Counted from the first letter of the stretch, positions 1-12,890 are shown. The stretch: 64,000 nucleotides of DNA from Hirundichthys speculiger (GCA_018398805.1 JAGFBZ010001170.1:831001-895000); one strand, 5' to 3'. The notes: generated by a model from the letters alone, not told the origin. A program made the numbers and translations.

Positions 1-1143
1 GAGGATGACATAGTTTCCTTGAAATTTAACCATTTATATATCTGTTACTGTAAATGAGACATACAGTATGCCTTTCTTAAGAAAAGCTGAAAATATCTTG
101 ATGTATTAATTAAATGACTGACATAGTTTGATCAAAATACTGCAGACATATAACAAATATTTTACAACTTTTTTCACGGTAGCAGGTTTTAGGGGGTTGA
201 GTCCAACACGTGATACAACTCCACCTTTTTCTTCCTCTTTTTTGTGTCTCTTGAGACTTTTGCTGCAGCTTTGTGGTATCTGCTTCCAAGATGCAGAGAA
301 TGCAGCATGATGTGAAGTTAGTTGGAGGTGAACATGAGGAGGATGGAAAATGCTCCTCTGATCTGGGTTTGTGATTCACACGCTGAAAACATGAACAGCT
401 CATTTAATGACACATTTTCAAGCTGAAACAAAGTGACAAGGTAACTATAGTCAACTCAGGCACAAAAATAAATGCTCTCAGGTCCAGGAATTATCCTCAT
501 AAAGAAAATACGTTTATTCAAGGATGTGAACCACAGTTAAATCAAAGTAAAAGTGAGGGCAAATTAAAATTCATTGAAATGCATGAAGGTTTTCTGCATA
601 TTTTTTAGGTTGAATCTGAATAGAGCTCAGTTTGGCCTAAAGCTAATGTGATGCTCGACAGGCTCTTGTCAACATTTTTTTATGTTTCTTAGGGCTCTCA
701 TACACTGCACAATTTGTGAAAATAAACTGCTCTGTTGTAGCTTTTATGTATGCCCAAAATGCTTTGATTAAACAAGAGGCGAAAAAGAAGATTGTGGTCC
801 TGGTCGTGGTTAGGAAAAGGAGGTTAATTTAGGATTTTTATTTTTCTTTGGAATGGCAGCAATAATTAATTCAGCCCTCCATGTTGTATCTTAATTGGCT
901 TCATAAGTAGACGGAGTCATAGGATTTCCGACCATCAGATAATTAGTCTTTGGTTGCAAGACTAGTGTGATGCCCATCGTAAAACCGCTCACAATGTAAA
1001 TATGAAGGACAGCTGGTTTTAACAAAAGATATCTTCACGGTAGTTTCACAATGGTGATTTTTCATCTGCGACTGCCCAAAATCTCACAGTATAGAGGGAC
1101 CCTTAGTTAGCTTCCCTCGTATGCTATTAATTGGATTAATTGG

Positions 1144-1174
<31 letters not shown>

Positions 1175-1190
1175 TCTTGCTGAGCTCTGA
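1..1190. other. non-coding, nothing recognised
   Basis: AT-rich sequence with no exon-like ORF, RNA gene or repeat I can name, other than the T tract at about 1147-1173. Confidence 0.5.
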
Positions 1191-1194
1191 TTGC

Positions 1195-1500
1195 ATCCTT
1201 GAAGAAAGATGGAGGTGGTGGAGGACTATAGATACCTGGGTGGTCACTCAGACAACAGGCTTGACTGAAGATGCAACACTAAGGGTGTCTACAAGAAAGA
1301 ACAGAGCAGACTAGATCTTGAGGAAGCCTAGTTTTTGCAGCGTTTGAACCGAAATGTTAGCGGCATATACTCCTGTAAAAAGTGTCATTTTATCTGGAGC
1401 TATCTGTTGCGGAAGCAGCATCAGAGCCAGTGACTAAAGGAAATGAGCTAGTAGGTTGGCTCTGTGCTTCTCTGGAGATCCTGGAGCTGCCTGAAAAGAA
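1195..1500 (+). mobile_element. LINE fragment (reverse transcriptase C-terminal side, decayed)
   Basis: Plus-strand conceptual reading gives VEVVEDYRYLGGHSDNRLD followed by a YKKEQSRLDLLRKP-like stretch, which is typical of the segment after the reverse transcriptase in fish LINEs of the Rex1/L2 group. Frame breaks interrupt it and no flanking ends are seen. A 28-base T tract lies just upstream (near 1147-1173). Confidence 0.6.
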
Positions 1501-2735
1501 GAATGTTGAAAAAGCTTAACAGAATAGACAACACAACACACCAAACAATATACTGATTTAAAAAAAAAAAGAAATATCCTCATATGAAGGCTTTTTCCCT
1601 GCTGCTGGAATAAGAACAGGGGATTAAGGTCAAACCTTCTGACTCTTATTTTCAGTAACCACATATTCATCCAACAGGTGCAATATACCTTGATAAATGA
1701 TAAGGTCTGCATACTGATATGAAAGTGCCAACTATGGTCCAAGGTCCAACACAGATAAAACTAAGCAGCATCTAATAGTCACAGTACACTGCACAGTGGG
1801 CCTTGATTGTGACTTATTATTCATTCTTAGAAGGGGATATTCACCTCAAACACATTATTTAGAGGTGTTCATTAAGTTTGAAACTTTTATATTGATCAAT
1901 GGTATCCTCTGCTTCATTCAAGTGGGCAGTTTAGGTTAGACTTGATGTAGAACAAAATAGGTCCAGTGTGAGAATCTGTAGAGTCACTCAAACTTCATCT
2001 GTAGACATCGAACAAACCAAATGGAAGCACTACAGTCTGATTTGACCCTATATGATGACTGGCCAAGTTCAAGTTAGACTTTCTGAATTTCATCTATTTA
2101 GAACAATTGGATAATAAGTATTGCATTGTAGAATGACCTTACAATAATTAGTGACATTTTATGCTATAAATTTAATAACCTTCTCTGCAAACAACCAATA
2201 TGCCAATGTATTAAACTTAATCAAAATATATTTCTATTCATAAAATATAAGCTGATTTTAAACAAAAAAGGGATCTCCGCACTGAGTGTGAGAAACCTCA
2301 CACACACATCTGATTGAAAGCAGGTGGCAAACTTTTTTCTCCTTAGCAAGAGCTCAAGATTCTGCAAGTGTTGATTGCCTTGTGACCAATTAGTGCTTAC
2401 CAGCTTTTTCCAACAATTACCTCTCCCTCTGTGAGAGAACATGTTAATGTGACAGATTGCTGTTCTTCACTGATATCAGCCTCCAGTGTTTACAGCACAG
2501 TCGTTCCTGGTTCAGTGTGTGATACTCAGGGCCGGTGAGCCATCGGAAATAGTTCTGTCTCTGAATCTTGCAATGAGAGCTCAAATAATAAGCCTTAATA
2601 TTATCAGCTCCAGAAGGCAATGGGTAGCAAGAATTGTGCCAAAGTGTCACTGGGCAACGCACAGAACCCAGACACTGCTCACCCAGTATGTTCACTTGCA
2701 GTGTGATTTTAGAAACAAAAGAGCAACATATCGTA
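1501..2735. other. non-coding, nothing recognised
   Basis: AT-rich DNA with only short chance ORFs. No splice-flanked conserved peptide was seen on either strand. Confidence 0.5.
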
Positions 2736-2740
2736 CATAG

Positions 2741-3756
2741 GGCCCGATCTTCCGCCAAACCTCCTTAAAGCCGCTATTAAGGGATAGCGGGTAGCGGGAG
2801 GGGCGTTCCCCTGCAAAGAACTCAATCTTCCACCTCCCTAAACCCGCGATCTTACCTGCGCTGACCGCTATATTATGCATGGGAGTGTTTAGGGCGTTCC
2901 ACCTGTTAAACCAACCAGTGCATTAGTAGCCATTGCCTTTAAGAGCAGGTTGCGCTACCCGCTACCTGCTATGGAGCGTATTTTCATCCAGATCGGAGCA
3001 GCTGTCATGCGCAGCTCGTCTGGGACTCTGCTCTAGAGCTTCCTTCCTTCTCCTCCTCCTCTGCACTAATATATACTTAAAAATATTTTTACACAGACAA
3101 TTCCTATCGGCAACCTGAAAGTCCCAGATAGTCGATGCGCTCCCTGTAAACACGGCCAGGCAGACCCACGGTAACATATTCTCAGTAGGGGGTGCTGGGA
3201 GTCTGAGACAGCTGTGCGTCTTGGCGCAGCTGATGTGGTTTTTAAAATACTGCACAACGAATCATTGGATGGGCATTTAACGATCACAAATAATTAATGT
3301 TCCTGTCCCTCCTCGACCACCAACAGTTTCAGACATATCAGAAATAAATTCCCCCATCCAACCTTTTCCAGCTTGACACCAGAGCCACGGAGCTCTATTT
3401 GATGATCTTTTTTTTTTATTTAACCTTTATTTTACCAGGGAAGTCCTTTGAGAACAAGTCTCTTTTTCGAAGGAGCTCTGGCCAAGAAAGCCGCCATGAA
3501 AAGTTGCACATAAAACAGATAAAATACAATCAACATAAACAATAAATAGATAAAACAGTCTGACCTGTTTAAAAACGGACGTGACTGTGATGGAGGCCAT
3601 CACGGATTTTAAGGGGAAATATCCCAAAGATCTGATGTGAGTAAGGGAGTCGGCATAGCGGATAGCGGCTTTAGGGAAGCGGAAGATTGCATTAGCAGTT
3701 AGCGGAGGTTCCTAAACCCGCAATTTGCAGTATAGCGGGAGGTGTACGATCGGGGC
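2741..3756. mobile_element. non-autonomous DNA transposon with GGCCC termini and CATAG duplication
   Basis: The ends are GGCCCGATC... and ...GATCGGGGC, in inverted orientation, flanked on both sides by CATAG (2736-2740 and 3757-3761). The subterminal sequence is rich in AGCGGGTAGCGGG-type motifs at both ends. There is no transposase ORF. About 160 bases of its right half (3211-3375) recur at about 35675-35840 inside another element. A 5-bp duplication fits some hAT (hAT5) groups, and the relative at 35 kb carries a hAT C-terminal-like peptide, so hAT is the best guess. Confidence 0.7.
3405..3560. repeat. dispersed teleost repeat inside the GGCCC element
   Basis: The stretch reading ttatttaacctttattttacc...aagtcc..gagaacaagtctct is a familiar interspersed fish repeat tail (SINE/LINE 3'-end type). 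It appears inserted in the element at 2741-3756. I recognise it by general pattern only. Confidence 0.45.
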
Positions 3757-4058
3757 CATAGACTGCGAATATGTTATATTTACATCTATCAAACCACAGA
3801 TGTGAAGTGACACAGGGAAAAAGGATTGGACACATGAAGAAAGTGGGATGTGGAAAAAGGCATGGAAAGCAAAGATATCAACTGAAATCAATCAATACTT
3901 AGAAAGCAATCTTAACCCTTGGCAATGCAAATTAATGTCTACTGGTCCAGTCCCAACTGGCTGATGAAAGAGCCTATTAAAAGGTTTCTCATTACCATGT
4001 GTCACACAAGAAACATCCCATGGTGGGTAGAAGCAAAGAGCTCTCTCAAGACCTTTGC

Positions 4059-4501
4059 TGTCATGGTCTGGGGCAGCCGTAGCAGCCATTTTGGTTTTGT
4101 CCTTCTTGTTCTGTGTTAAGTTGGTGTCAACCCTTGTCTCGTGTGTTTCCTGTTTTACTTTGAAAGTCTGTCTTGTCTCCGTTAAATTCAGCTTTTCTTC
4201 CTTCCCCCTTGTCAGCCTGATTGTCTGCACCTGTCTCTCGTTTGTACCTCTCTGTATTTAAGTCCGGTCACTCCTGTTCTGGTTGCTGGTCCGTCTTCTC
4301 CTTGTGCCTTGTAAGTGTCCTCTCATGCCCTGTAAGTCTCATCTTGTGTCCCATGAGTCTTTTTCTGTTTTTCAGCCCTGGATTCCTGTTTTGATTTCTT
4401 TTGTGGATTTTTGGTTTTGTTTGGACTTTGTTTTTGGAAATAAATATCTTTTTTTTGCATTCCTGTGCTTGGGTCGTCCTTTTCTACTGCAAAACCTGAC
4501 A
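4059..4501 (+). mobile_element. solo LTR with perfect 5-bp target-site duplication
   Basis: This 443-base unit begins TGTCATGG and ends CCTGACA (TG...CA termini with TGTCA/TGACA inverted ends). It is flanked by TTTGC at 4054-4058 and 4502-4506. An AATAAA lies near 4440, as expected inside an LTR on the plus strand. There is no internal retroviral coding region or second LTR nearby, so this is a recombined solo LTR. Short ORFs inside it are not genes. Confidence 0.8.
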
Positions 4502-4506
4502 TTTGC

Positions 4507-5534
4507 AACCTTTTTGTTACAAAGCATGATGGTCTTGGTTACAGGGGGAATTCTAAATTCTGAATATCCCAGTGAATACTGCTGGAGCCATAATCTGGAA
4601 GTGAAAAGAATATCATCAACATCCATGATTTGATTTTTTGCATGTGTGAATTGCAATAGCACCTTTAGAAATATATTTACTGTTAAAAATGGTGACGTGT
4701 TATTTTTCCCCATTGTATAAAAATAAGCACTATATGAGTGTTTATTGATGAGGAACCTTGTAGAGATTCGACCATAAACAGTATAAGAACTGAACAAAGC
4801 CTCCATGATGTCACCTATAGATTTATTGAGTCAATTTGAAGCCTAGGTTTTTGAGCCACTGGAAGCTGCAATGTTGGCATCAGCTGACTCAGCCCAACTT
4901 CGTTAATCCAAAAATGAGCAAATAGGTGGAATGAGCAGGTCTGGAAGCCAACTAGAACATGCCTACCTTCTTTCAGTTAAGACAAGTTAGCTTTTAAGGT
5001 TTGGCATAGCTCATGCCAGCCTATGGTGCTAACTCACATTCATTCTGATCAAATCTGGACATATATCCACAGATTTCATGACTGATGTCATGACTGAAAT
5101 ATCATCCAATCTAATTCATTCATTCATTTTATTCATATTCAGTATTGTAATGAATTAATACTTTACATTTACTCATTATACTATTGGATAATATCTAGGG
5201 ACATAATAAAAACTATTTAGTCCGTAACAGGCCTTGAAATTAGGTGAAATAGATCTTAATGAAAACATGAGGCATATTATACTATGTTATTTATTTAAGG
5301 AAAAAATAAATCAAAATGCAGAAGCAGTGTATGAAAAACTTACAATAACTTGTAAAATCCCTTTTATCAGCAATAACTTGAAGTATTTGCTTTCTGTATG
5401 ATGTTATCAGACTCACACACAGTTGTGGAGGAACTTTACTCTATTTTACTACATTGCATCATTTCATTTATGATTGCAGTCATTCATTTACTTACATCTC
5501 AGCCAAACAAAGGGCGTACAATGATTTGTATTCT
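4507..5534. other. non-coding, nothing recognised
   Basis: AT-rich DNA without credible exons, RNA genes or named repeats. Confidence 0.5.
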
Positions 5535-6300
5535 AGGTTGGGCAACAAGGAGGGAGAGACTGATTTATTCAGTTTGGCAATGCAGAGCAAAAAAGATGGG
5601 AAGGACGTGCAACAGCTAGGGTGATTAAGGATAGAGATGGAAATGTGTTGACAGATGCGAGGAGTGTGACCGGAAGATGGAAAGAGTACTTTGAAGAGTT
5701 GATGAATGAGAAAAATGAAAGAGAATGAAGAGTAGAAGAGGTGACATTGTGTGGAGTGTGGAAAAGAGGTGAAAAACTGTGTGCAAGTAGGTTGGAATAT
5801 GTAAAGAAAAGTGTCAGGTGTGATGTGTGATAAAATAGTTTCAGCATGAATGAAAAGGTATGTTGTACAACACCGTGGTGAGACCTTCAACGTTGTATGG
5901 TTTAGAGACTGTGGCGCTGAGTAAAAGACAGGAGGCAGAGTTGGAAGTAGCAGAGATTAAAATGTTGAGGTTCTTTTTGGGAGTGACATAGGATCAGGAG
6001 TGAGTACATCAGAGGGACAGCACATATTTGATGTTTTGGAGAGAAAGTCAGAGAGGCCAGACTGAGATTGTGTGGATATATACAGAGGAGGGATGGTGAA
6101 TATATCGGTAGAAGGATGATGAGGTTGGAACTGCCAAGCAGGAGGCCGAGAGAAAAAACCAAAGAGTAGATTTATGCATGTAGTGAACGAGGACATGAAG
6201 TTAGTTGCTGTGAGAGAAGAGGATGCAGAGGATAGTTAGATGGAGGCAGATGATTCCTTGTGGCAACCTCTGAAGGGAAAAGCCGAAAGGAAAAGAAGAT
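5535..6300 (+). mobile_element. Rex3/RTE-type LINE, internally deleted copy
   Basis: Plus-strand conceptual peptides match the pre-RT and post-RT portions of fish Rex3: a segment with VIKDRDGNVLTDARSVTGRW and KEYFEELMNE, then after a gap a segment with YGLETVAL, KRQEAELEVAEIKML and GTAHI-like residues, then the HVVNEDMKL/AVREEDAED-type tail. The central reverse transcriptase core is missing and there are frame breaks. The 3' end near 6290 (tggcaacctctgaagggaaaagccgaaag...) is the standard Rex3 terminus. Long antisense ORFs over it are artefacts. Confidence 0.88.
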
Positions 6301-6940
6301 TTACTTAGATCTCACTTCAGATCCTGTGACAGTTTATGACTCTTTTGGCTACGATTAATAGTCCAGTTGCATGACCCAATTCTATCAAGCTTTAGTATTT
6401 GAACAGATGACCTCACTTTTCACTCTAGAATATTAAGTTTACATGAGAATTTATAGTCGACCCAATAACGTCAAGATCCCGGGCCCTGCAGCTCCAAATG
6501 TAAGTTCAAATCATCACCCCTCCACCTCTGTGTTTGGCATACTATATAGAAAGTGTTTTCACTGAACTTGCTGCGCTGCGTTATAGCCAAACACCTCCAC
6601 TTTAGCGACTTGTCATATCTGTACAAAGACTATTGTTCCAGAAGTTTGTGCGTAGTTAAACTGAAGCAGGAAGTCTTATTATACTAAAGTAAAAGTATGA
6701 AGTCTAGGTATCAAGGTATCTCTGGCAAATATATTTTTGAATCTGATCCAAAGAATCCATCTTAAATATCTTAAATTAAGAAGTATAAGGTTGTTCTTTC
6801 TTTTTTTTCTTTTTTTTTTTTTGTACTTAGCTGCACCTGTGTCGTAAAGCACAAGCACCTGGCCTGCCTGTTTATGACACTAAGCTAATTTGCATCATTC
6901 CATATACACTGCTGGTTATTAATGTAATTAGTTACAAGTG
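6301..6940. other. non-coding, nothing recognised
   Basis: AT-rich sequence with no supported feature; a T tract lies near 6804-6822. Confidence 0.5.
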
Positions 6941-6949
6941 CCTGCATTG

Positions 6950-7390
6950 TGGAGTTGGGCACATCAATACCAAAATATCAATACTTTGATTCTGAGGTTT
7001 AGTTTTAAGGATCAGTCCTCATGTAAAAAAAAAAATCTACCCTCCCTCTCTGTATTTTTTCTCTCTCCTGAAGAAAAAAAAAGGTTTGAGAGAAATAATT
7101 ACAGCAAATCTTTGTTTCTTTGAGCCTCTTACCCATCAACAGTTCATAATATTTCTTTTAATGATGAAGAACAAATAGAGAAGTGTTTAAATAGAGAAGT
7201 CTGTTTTTTCAATGTACTAAAAGTAAGTTTTTATGTGCATTTTCTATGGAATTTCAAGATAAAAATGTCAACCAATATTCTTGCGTACACAACAAGACTT
7301 CTTAAAATATCAGTATCAATATCAAGATACTAGCCCTAGTATTACTTGGTATCAGATCAAAACAGAAATCACTGGTATTGCCCATCCCTG
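6950..7390. mobile_element. small hAT-type MITE with 8-bp target duplication
   Basis: The 441-base unit starts TGGAGTTGGGC and ends GCCCATCCCTG, imperfect inverted ends with the GGGC core common in fish hAT elements. It is flanked by CTGCATTG (6942-6949) and CTGCGTTG (7391-7398), a 7/8 match expected for an old 8-bp duplication. Subterminal ATCAATACC/GGTATTG motifs extend the inversion. No coding sequence. Confidence 0.7.
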
Positions 7391-7399
7391 CTGCGTTGG

Positions 7400-8820
7400 T
7401 AAATCAGCAGTTTCAGGATGTCACCACAGTAATGGACACTGCTATCGACATTAGTACCAAATGCTAACTGCCAAATTTAATAAGTCTTTTGACATGTCAG
7501 TAAAGGAAACGAATATGCTTGACTTTTTAAAATTGGAATTGACAAAAGTAAGGAAAAACATGAAACTTAAGGCTGGAAGCATTGATACATTGATGCTAAA
7601 CAAGGTGCATCTGTGCATTAGCATTGCTATTAGTTGCATGCTTACAGTTGCCAAAAAAGGCTGTAGTTCTTTTCATTTGCAAATGAAAGGCATTTAAAGG
7701 TAAAATATGTAGAAAGAAGTGACCTCTAATGGTATAAACTGAAGGCTGCAACTAGTTTAATTCCCCCACGTCTCACTGCTCATCCTAAAGCAAAAAGTGT
7801 AGAACATTTGTGTTGCCTCTTTAGCAATAAGAGAACTGCACGAGCACTGTTAACCTACAATCATGATGTGGCTGAGGTGGCTTAGCCCATACCTGCTTTG
7901 ACTGTGGCTGGTTTGTGGGTATTTTCAGTATTCTGAATAATCTAAAAAATATAAATAGCTAGAAGGCATTAACCACCCGAGTAACACTTTGTTACCTTAA
8001 CCCAGGCAAGCAAATAAGTAGTGAATAGCAGTGGTTCTGAAACTTTTAATACTGCGTACCACCTGAGAAACTATTCAGCTCTCTGAGTACCACCACCATG
8101 ACCAACTCTCTCCAGCTAAGTGGCGCACACTGACATTTGAATATGCAGAAAAAAACAATGTCCTTATTCCTGCCAATTGGAAAGAGATGCAGTGTGCAGG
8201 TAAGCCAGGGTGTGCAAGACATCGTATGATTTCATACAATAAGTTAACTAAGGCTGATCTCCCCACAAGGCTAAATCTTATAATAATGGATTGTCTATAG
8301 GTCAAGAATGGTTTTGCAGCTTCCTAGCACGTCACCATCTTTCTGTCCGAACTCAAGAAGCAACATCCCTTGGAAGGGACCACTGCCTTCAATAGAACGA
8401 CTGTTGGAGAGTTCTTTGATAATCTGGCAGTAGTCATGGACAGTTGAGAGAATTAATTCTTCCACTGCATATGTTTTATTCAGGCTTTATCTCTAAGATT
8501 AATTAAGTTTAGATTCTTTTCAATTTCTTCCCTTTCTCCTCATCTTTAGAACTAGCTAAGAGCTATTCTGCAGCTGTTCTGTCCTGATTTGCAGAACATA
8601 GTTGGCTCTTCTGACCCCTACTGTGAAAATGGTTCTTTCTCTCATTTGAATGGTAAATAAAACATTTTGAATGATATTTTGTTGTATTTGTGTTTGTGTT
8701 TTTGTTAGGTTTGATTCAGAGTGGGAAAAGTAAGTGGATCATTTTACCCCTAGCAGGATCACTTGACCCCATTGAAATCTGGGCTTTGTCTTAGTTTACC
8801 CCGTAGCTGGAATAAAATTA
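7400..8820. other. non-coding; possible hAT tip near 8030
   Basis: No gene is seen. Bases 8029-8095 (agtggttctgaaact...accacctgagaaact...taccacc) look like the terminus of a common fish hAT element, but no opposite end was found. Confidence 0.4.
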
Positions 8821-8825
8821 GACAC

Positions 8826-10646
8826 TTTACGGCAAAAACACTATCAGGTGTCACCACTAGAGTTTCAGATGTTACATGTCCCCCTTGACCAGCCTTCTTG
8901 TAATAATTCATTGGCTGTCAGTTCTTATTTTATATCTCACTGCAAGCTACTTTCGTTCCAAATTTCATGCAAATCGGCCAAGTAGTTTTTGAGATATCAG
9001 TCGGAACATGGTGTATTTCAGCGCTATTTGGCGCGTTACAGATGGTCATCTTTATCTCTATATACCCCCATAAGGTATCAAAAATATGAATACAAGTGTT
9101 AAATGTCAATAAAATGCACCTAAAATATTGAAATAACATGTTATTTTACATATCTTTTCAGGTGATGCGTCATGGGAGCAGAACAAGTTTTGATAACGTG
9201 TCATTCAGATTTTTATGTGTTTGTTATGAAAATCTTGTCTTCGGAGGTTGCACGTCGAAATGTGTGTCCCACAGTGGCATTTGCATAAAATACTGCATCA
9301 AAACTGTGTTTATATCAATAATATTATCCAGCTGTTTGACTTAGGTCATGATAAAGACACCTGGTACATGTCCTTGTTCTGCAAATATAGCCATCATGTC
9401 ATCTTGCTAATTTTCCACCAAAAGCTGTAGTGTCCGTACCCCCTGCCTGTACAGCTAATGAACTGCTCCACATCAATAACTGAGTATGGGTTTTAAAGTT
9501 GCTTCTATGTGAAATGAAAATATGCATACAAAATTTTTTTATCACTGATAGTATTGGTGATGAGGGGAGTCAAGATCATCAGTGTAGTGTCCGTACCCCC
9601 AATGTAGTGTCCGTACCCCCATTATATGAAGGGTTTTGAGGGGCCGTTAAACCATGGCAACATTGTAAATTTAGACTCCGTTATGCATCCATGTCTACTG
9701 GAAGTGTCCGGTGTGCGTCTGACATGAAATCCAGACGTCTGGATTTGGGTAGTAATAGAATATCCCGAGTATGGATCAGATGGATGGATGCAATTAATAT
9801 TGAAATGTACATGTATATTGTTGGATTCAGCTTTGAGGAATATTTGTATTTAAGGTGATTTTAGCATTTAATTCAATCTAATGAACATGGTGAACCAGCC
9901 TAGAATCCTGATTCATGAAATGGAAATACTGCAATTTGATGACAGTGGACATTACAATTTGTTCTGGTTCTTGAAATGTTATACTGTCAAACAGAATCAA
10001 TGTAAAGCAGAAACATTTAAGTGTATTTAAGCATGTTTGGAGAGCAAGTTGGGTCGGTCATCCAGGCATAGATGTTATGCAGTGTCCGTACCCCCCGGCG
10101 TTACGAGGACTGTACAGTACCAAAAAATGTTGTTCATACACGTAAATTGTGTTTATGGATCATATATCTGTGTTTAAGTTGTTGGAGCCGCGAAATATAT
10201 GATAAATGTTAAATTGATTAACCGAAAAGTACTTTGGGGCAAATTTTTATGGTGGAAAATGTTGTCTCACTGGATTTGCTTGGTGTTTTGACAGTTTATG
10301 AGCTCAAAGTGACAGAAAATATGCATTGAAGTTGGAAATAAAAGGTTTTGAGATAAAATTACGTGTTATTTTCAGACATAAATGTGAATTTTCCATGAAA
10401 AAAAGGACACATCAAATGCATTTGAAGAACTGTTGTAGTGTCCGTACCCCCTCTGACGAAAAATGACCTCCCAATTTACAATTGAGGTAACTTCAAAACC
10501 AGAAGCCCTTGTGCTCCAAAATTTCACGATGACGAAGAGCAAACTTTCGAGTTTGATTTCAGATATATAAATGTGCTATTACTATTGGTTATATTTTTCA
10601 CCTCTGTGACCCATGTGGTGACACCTGATTGTGTTTTTGCCGTTTA
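8826..10646. mobile_element. inverted-repeat element with five copies of an 18-bp motif
   Basis: Arms of about 32 bases at 8826-8857 and 10615-10646 are inverted copies sharing ACGGCAAAAACAC and ATCAGGTGTCACCAC with three mismatches. Between them the motif TGTAGTGTCCGTACCCCC occurs in direct orientation, ending at 9443, 9600, 9620, 10095 and 10451 (one copy has TGCAG instead of TGTAG). No ORF over about 70 codons is present. I do not recognise the family. A DNA transposon or MITE with repeated protein-binding sites is the simplest reading. No clear target duplication was seen, so the true ends may lie outside the arms. Confidence 0.6.
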
Positions 10647-12890
10647 CCACTTTAAAAAAAAAAAAAAAAAAACAATCATATTTTCACTGTCTTTAGTCCT
10701 GCATACATTCTGATCATTTCCATTCTTAGGAAACATCCTAAATTAATGGAAAATATGTTAAATTTTGAGATACATCACTCTCGCTTGCTTGGGGTAAAAA
10801 CTGTCTCACATTACCTCACTCTCCACTAATAAGAAAAAATAACAAGTTGTATTAAAAAACCCTACTCCAAATATTTTACTTCTGTCTACCTGTCTAACAG
10901 CAGTAATGGTGTGTTCCATATTTGGAAAATGAACCAAATGTCAAACTACCCATTGGTACTGCTAGCTATTTTTAGCAAAACTAACTCATTACAACACTGT
11001 AGCCTACGTAGTATTTATCTCACTGAAACAGCGTAGCAACATTTCCACTGATAAAAGGCAACCAATAGTGTGTCTATATCTGATGTAATGGCAATTAAAC
11101 AAGACAAAACTGCTATAAAGCATTAAATTAATTGAGTCTTCACTTTGTTGGTTTGGGATTTTGAAGTCAGGGGAGGTGAGATTTCGCCAACTTTACGAGT
11201 TGAAATTCCTTCAGGGGCGTTCCAGATGAAACTTCGAAATTGGAACTCAGAAATTTTAATTTTTTAACAGAACACACCATAAAACAGCAATTTAATGTTT
11301 AGTAAGTAAGCATATCAACTTTTTTTTTCTTTTTTGAAAATCAAAAAGGCTTTTCCATCACTATCTCCATGGCAACAGATGCTGCCTTTTTCACCTTTCT
11401 CAAGTGATGTAAAATGCATCATCATCGATGCACCAGTGTGGCAATGTCCATTCAGATCAAGACATGACATGTAAAAATGAGTTTTACTGGAAAATATAAA
11501 AAGGTTTACATACTGCTGACGGTTTGAATCAGCATGGTATACACTATATGGTCTACACTATTGCTAATGTAGATCTGAACAGATTTCCAGTTTTAAAATG
11601 AGATGATACTAAATGCTACTCTCTGGAACCTCAAAGTAATTTACTAAGTGCAGACTGAGTGACTTGTTTTATGTCTTTAATGTAACTAGATCAGTTCCAT
11701 TTCCCTATACTCCTGATTTCAGAGACATTAATGAGCTAGCATAGGCAGTGGTAGAAGTGCTGAGCCCATTTAACATCCTTTCATTTACTATAATAGTTAA
11801 GTCTTTTCAGTGTTTGTGTGCTTAACTTCAGTTTACTTGGTATTTCAATCCAGAAGTGGTAATTTATCTATCTTCAGGTCACTGGTGCTGACCTCTCCTG
11901 AACTGTTAGAACAGGTCAGAGTTCAAAGTCCTAGAAGAGAATAAGATATGAAGTACCCCAGGCATTCCTATAAGAAATACTTCAATGGAATATTGAAGGA
12001 AAAAAGTAAAAGTTTTTTGAGGAGTCCTAGATTTGATTCTGTATACCATAGGATACATTTGTGTAGCTCTCAGTTTCTTGTGTATTTCTTTAAGTCTGTC
12101 CACCAACATGGGTGAGTCATTAATGCCATGAATGCATCAACACAATTTCACTGATGTCATGCAGGACATTAATGTGCGTCTGAAGTCCAATAGGAAGTTG
12201 CAATTTTCTGCTGAAAATACATCTTTAATTTTACTCAAAACTGCACCTGTGTTTGTCACTCAGCTGAGTTAATGCTACAATCTTCCCCTGAATACTCTAA
12301 ATGGCATGTAGGTAATCACTGCAAGCCAATCCTCACTTTTACTCCCCCTTACCAAGAAATGCATGTCACCATAGCGATGTCCGTAACAGATCAATTTATT
12401 GTTAACAATCACTGTTTTGGTATAGCGTACTTCAGCAAATGGAGTAAAGAAAACACAGATTAAAATGAGGTCTAGCTAACAATCGCAATAAAAAGAAATA
12501 AATAGAAAATAATCTGATTAAGGTCTAATAATTCCATGTTCATATGAATACATAACATCTACAGTATAAGTTAATAAATTGAAGCTACTGTATAAATACA
12601 TCACCAGCATGCACAATATTGTATTATGGAGAATATTGGAGCAGTTATCTTTTACTGAAGAGACAGTATAATAGGCAAGTGCATTTTCTTGACTAAGAAG
12701 TAACTGAAGACAAAGTAAATCCACAAACCTCAAACCTGCTTGTACAGCTTCCACTTTAACATTGCATGTGCTCAGGTCACAATTTATACGTATTCAGATC
12801 TGCGGTACGAGGTGCCATATCAGAGATCCTGTCGATTGTTAGAAAGACACCTTTAACCTGCAGAATAGTTTTAGTCACAATTTAAAAATG
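10647..12890. other. non-coding, nothing recognised
   Basis: AT-rich intergenic DNA downstream of ywhag with an A tract near 10653-10671 and no credible exons. The distal ywhag 3' UTR could extend into it. Confidence 0.45.

Noticed and set aside
4055..4633. Plus-strand ORFs of 68 and 116 codons
   Set aside because: They are within or at the border of the solo LTR, with low-complexity Val/Phe/Leu content.
5492..6196. Several overlapping minus-strand ORFs of 79-132 codons
   Set aside because: They are antisense to the Rex3 LINE remnant.
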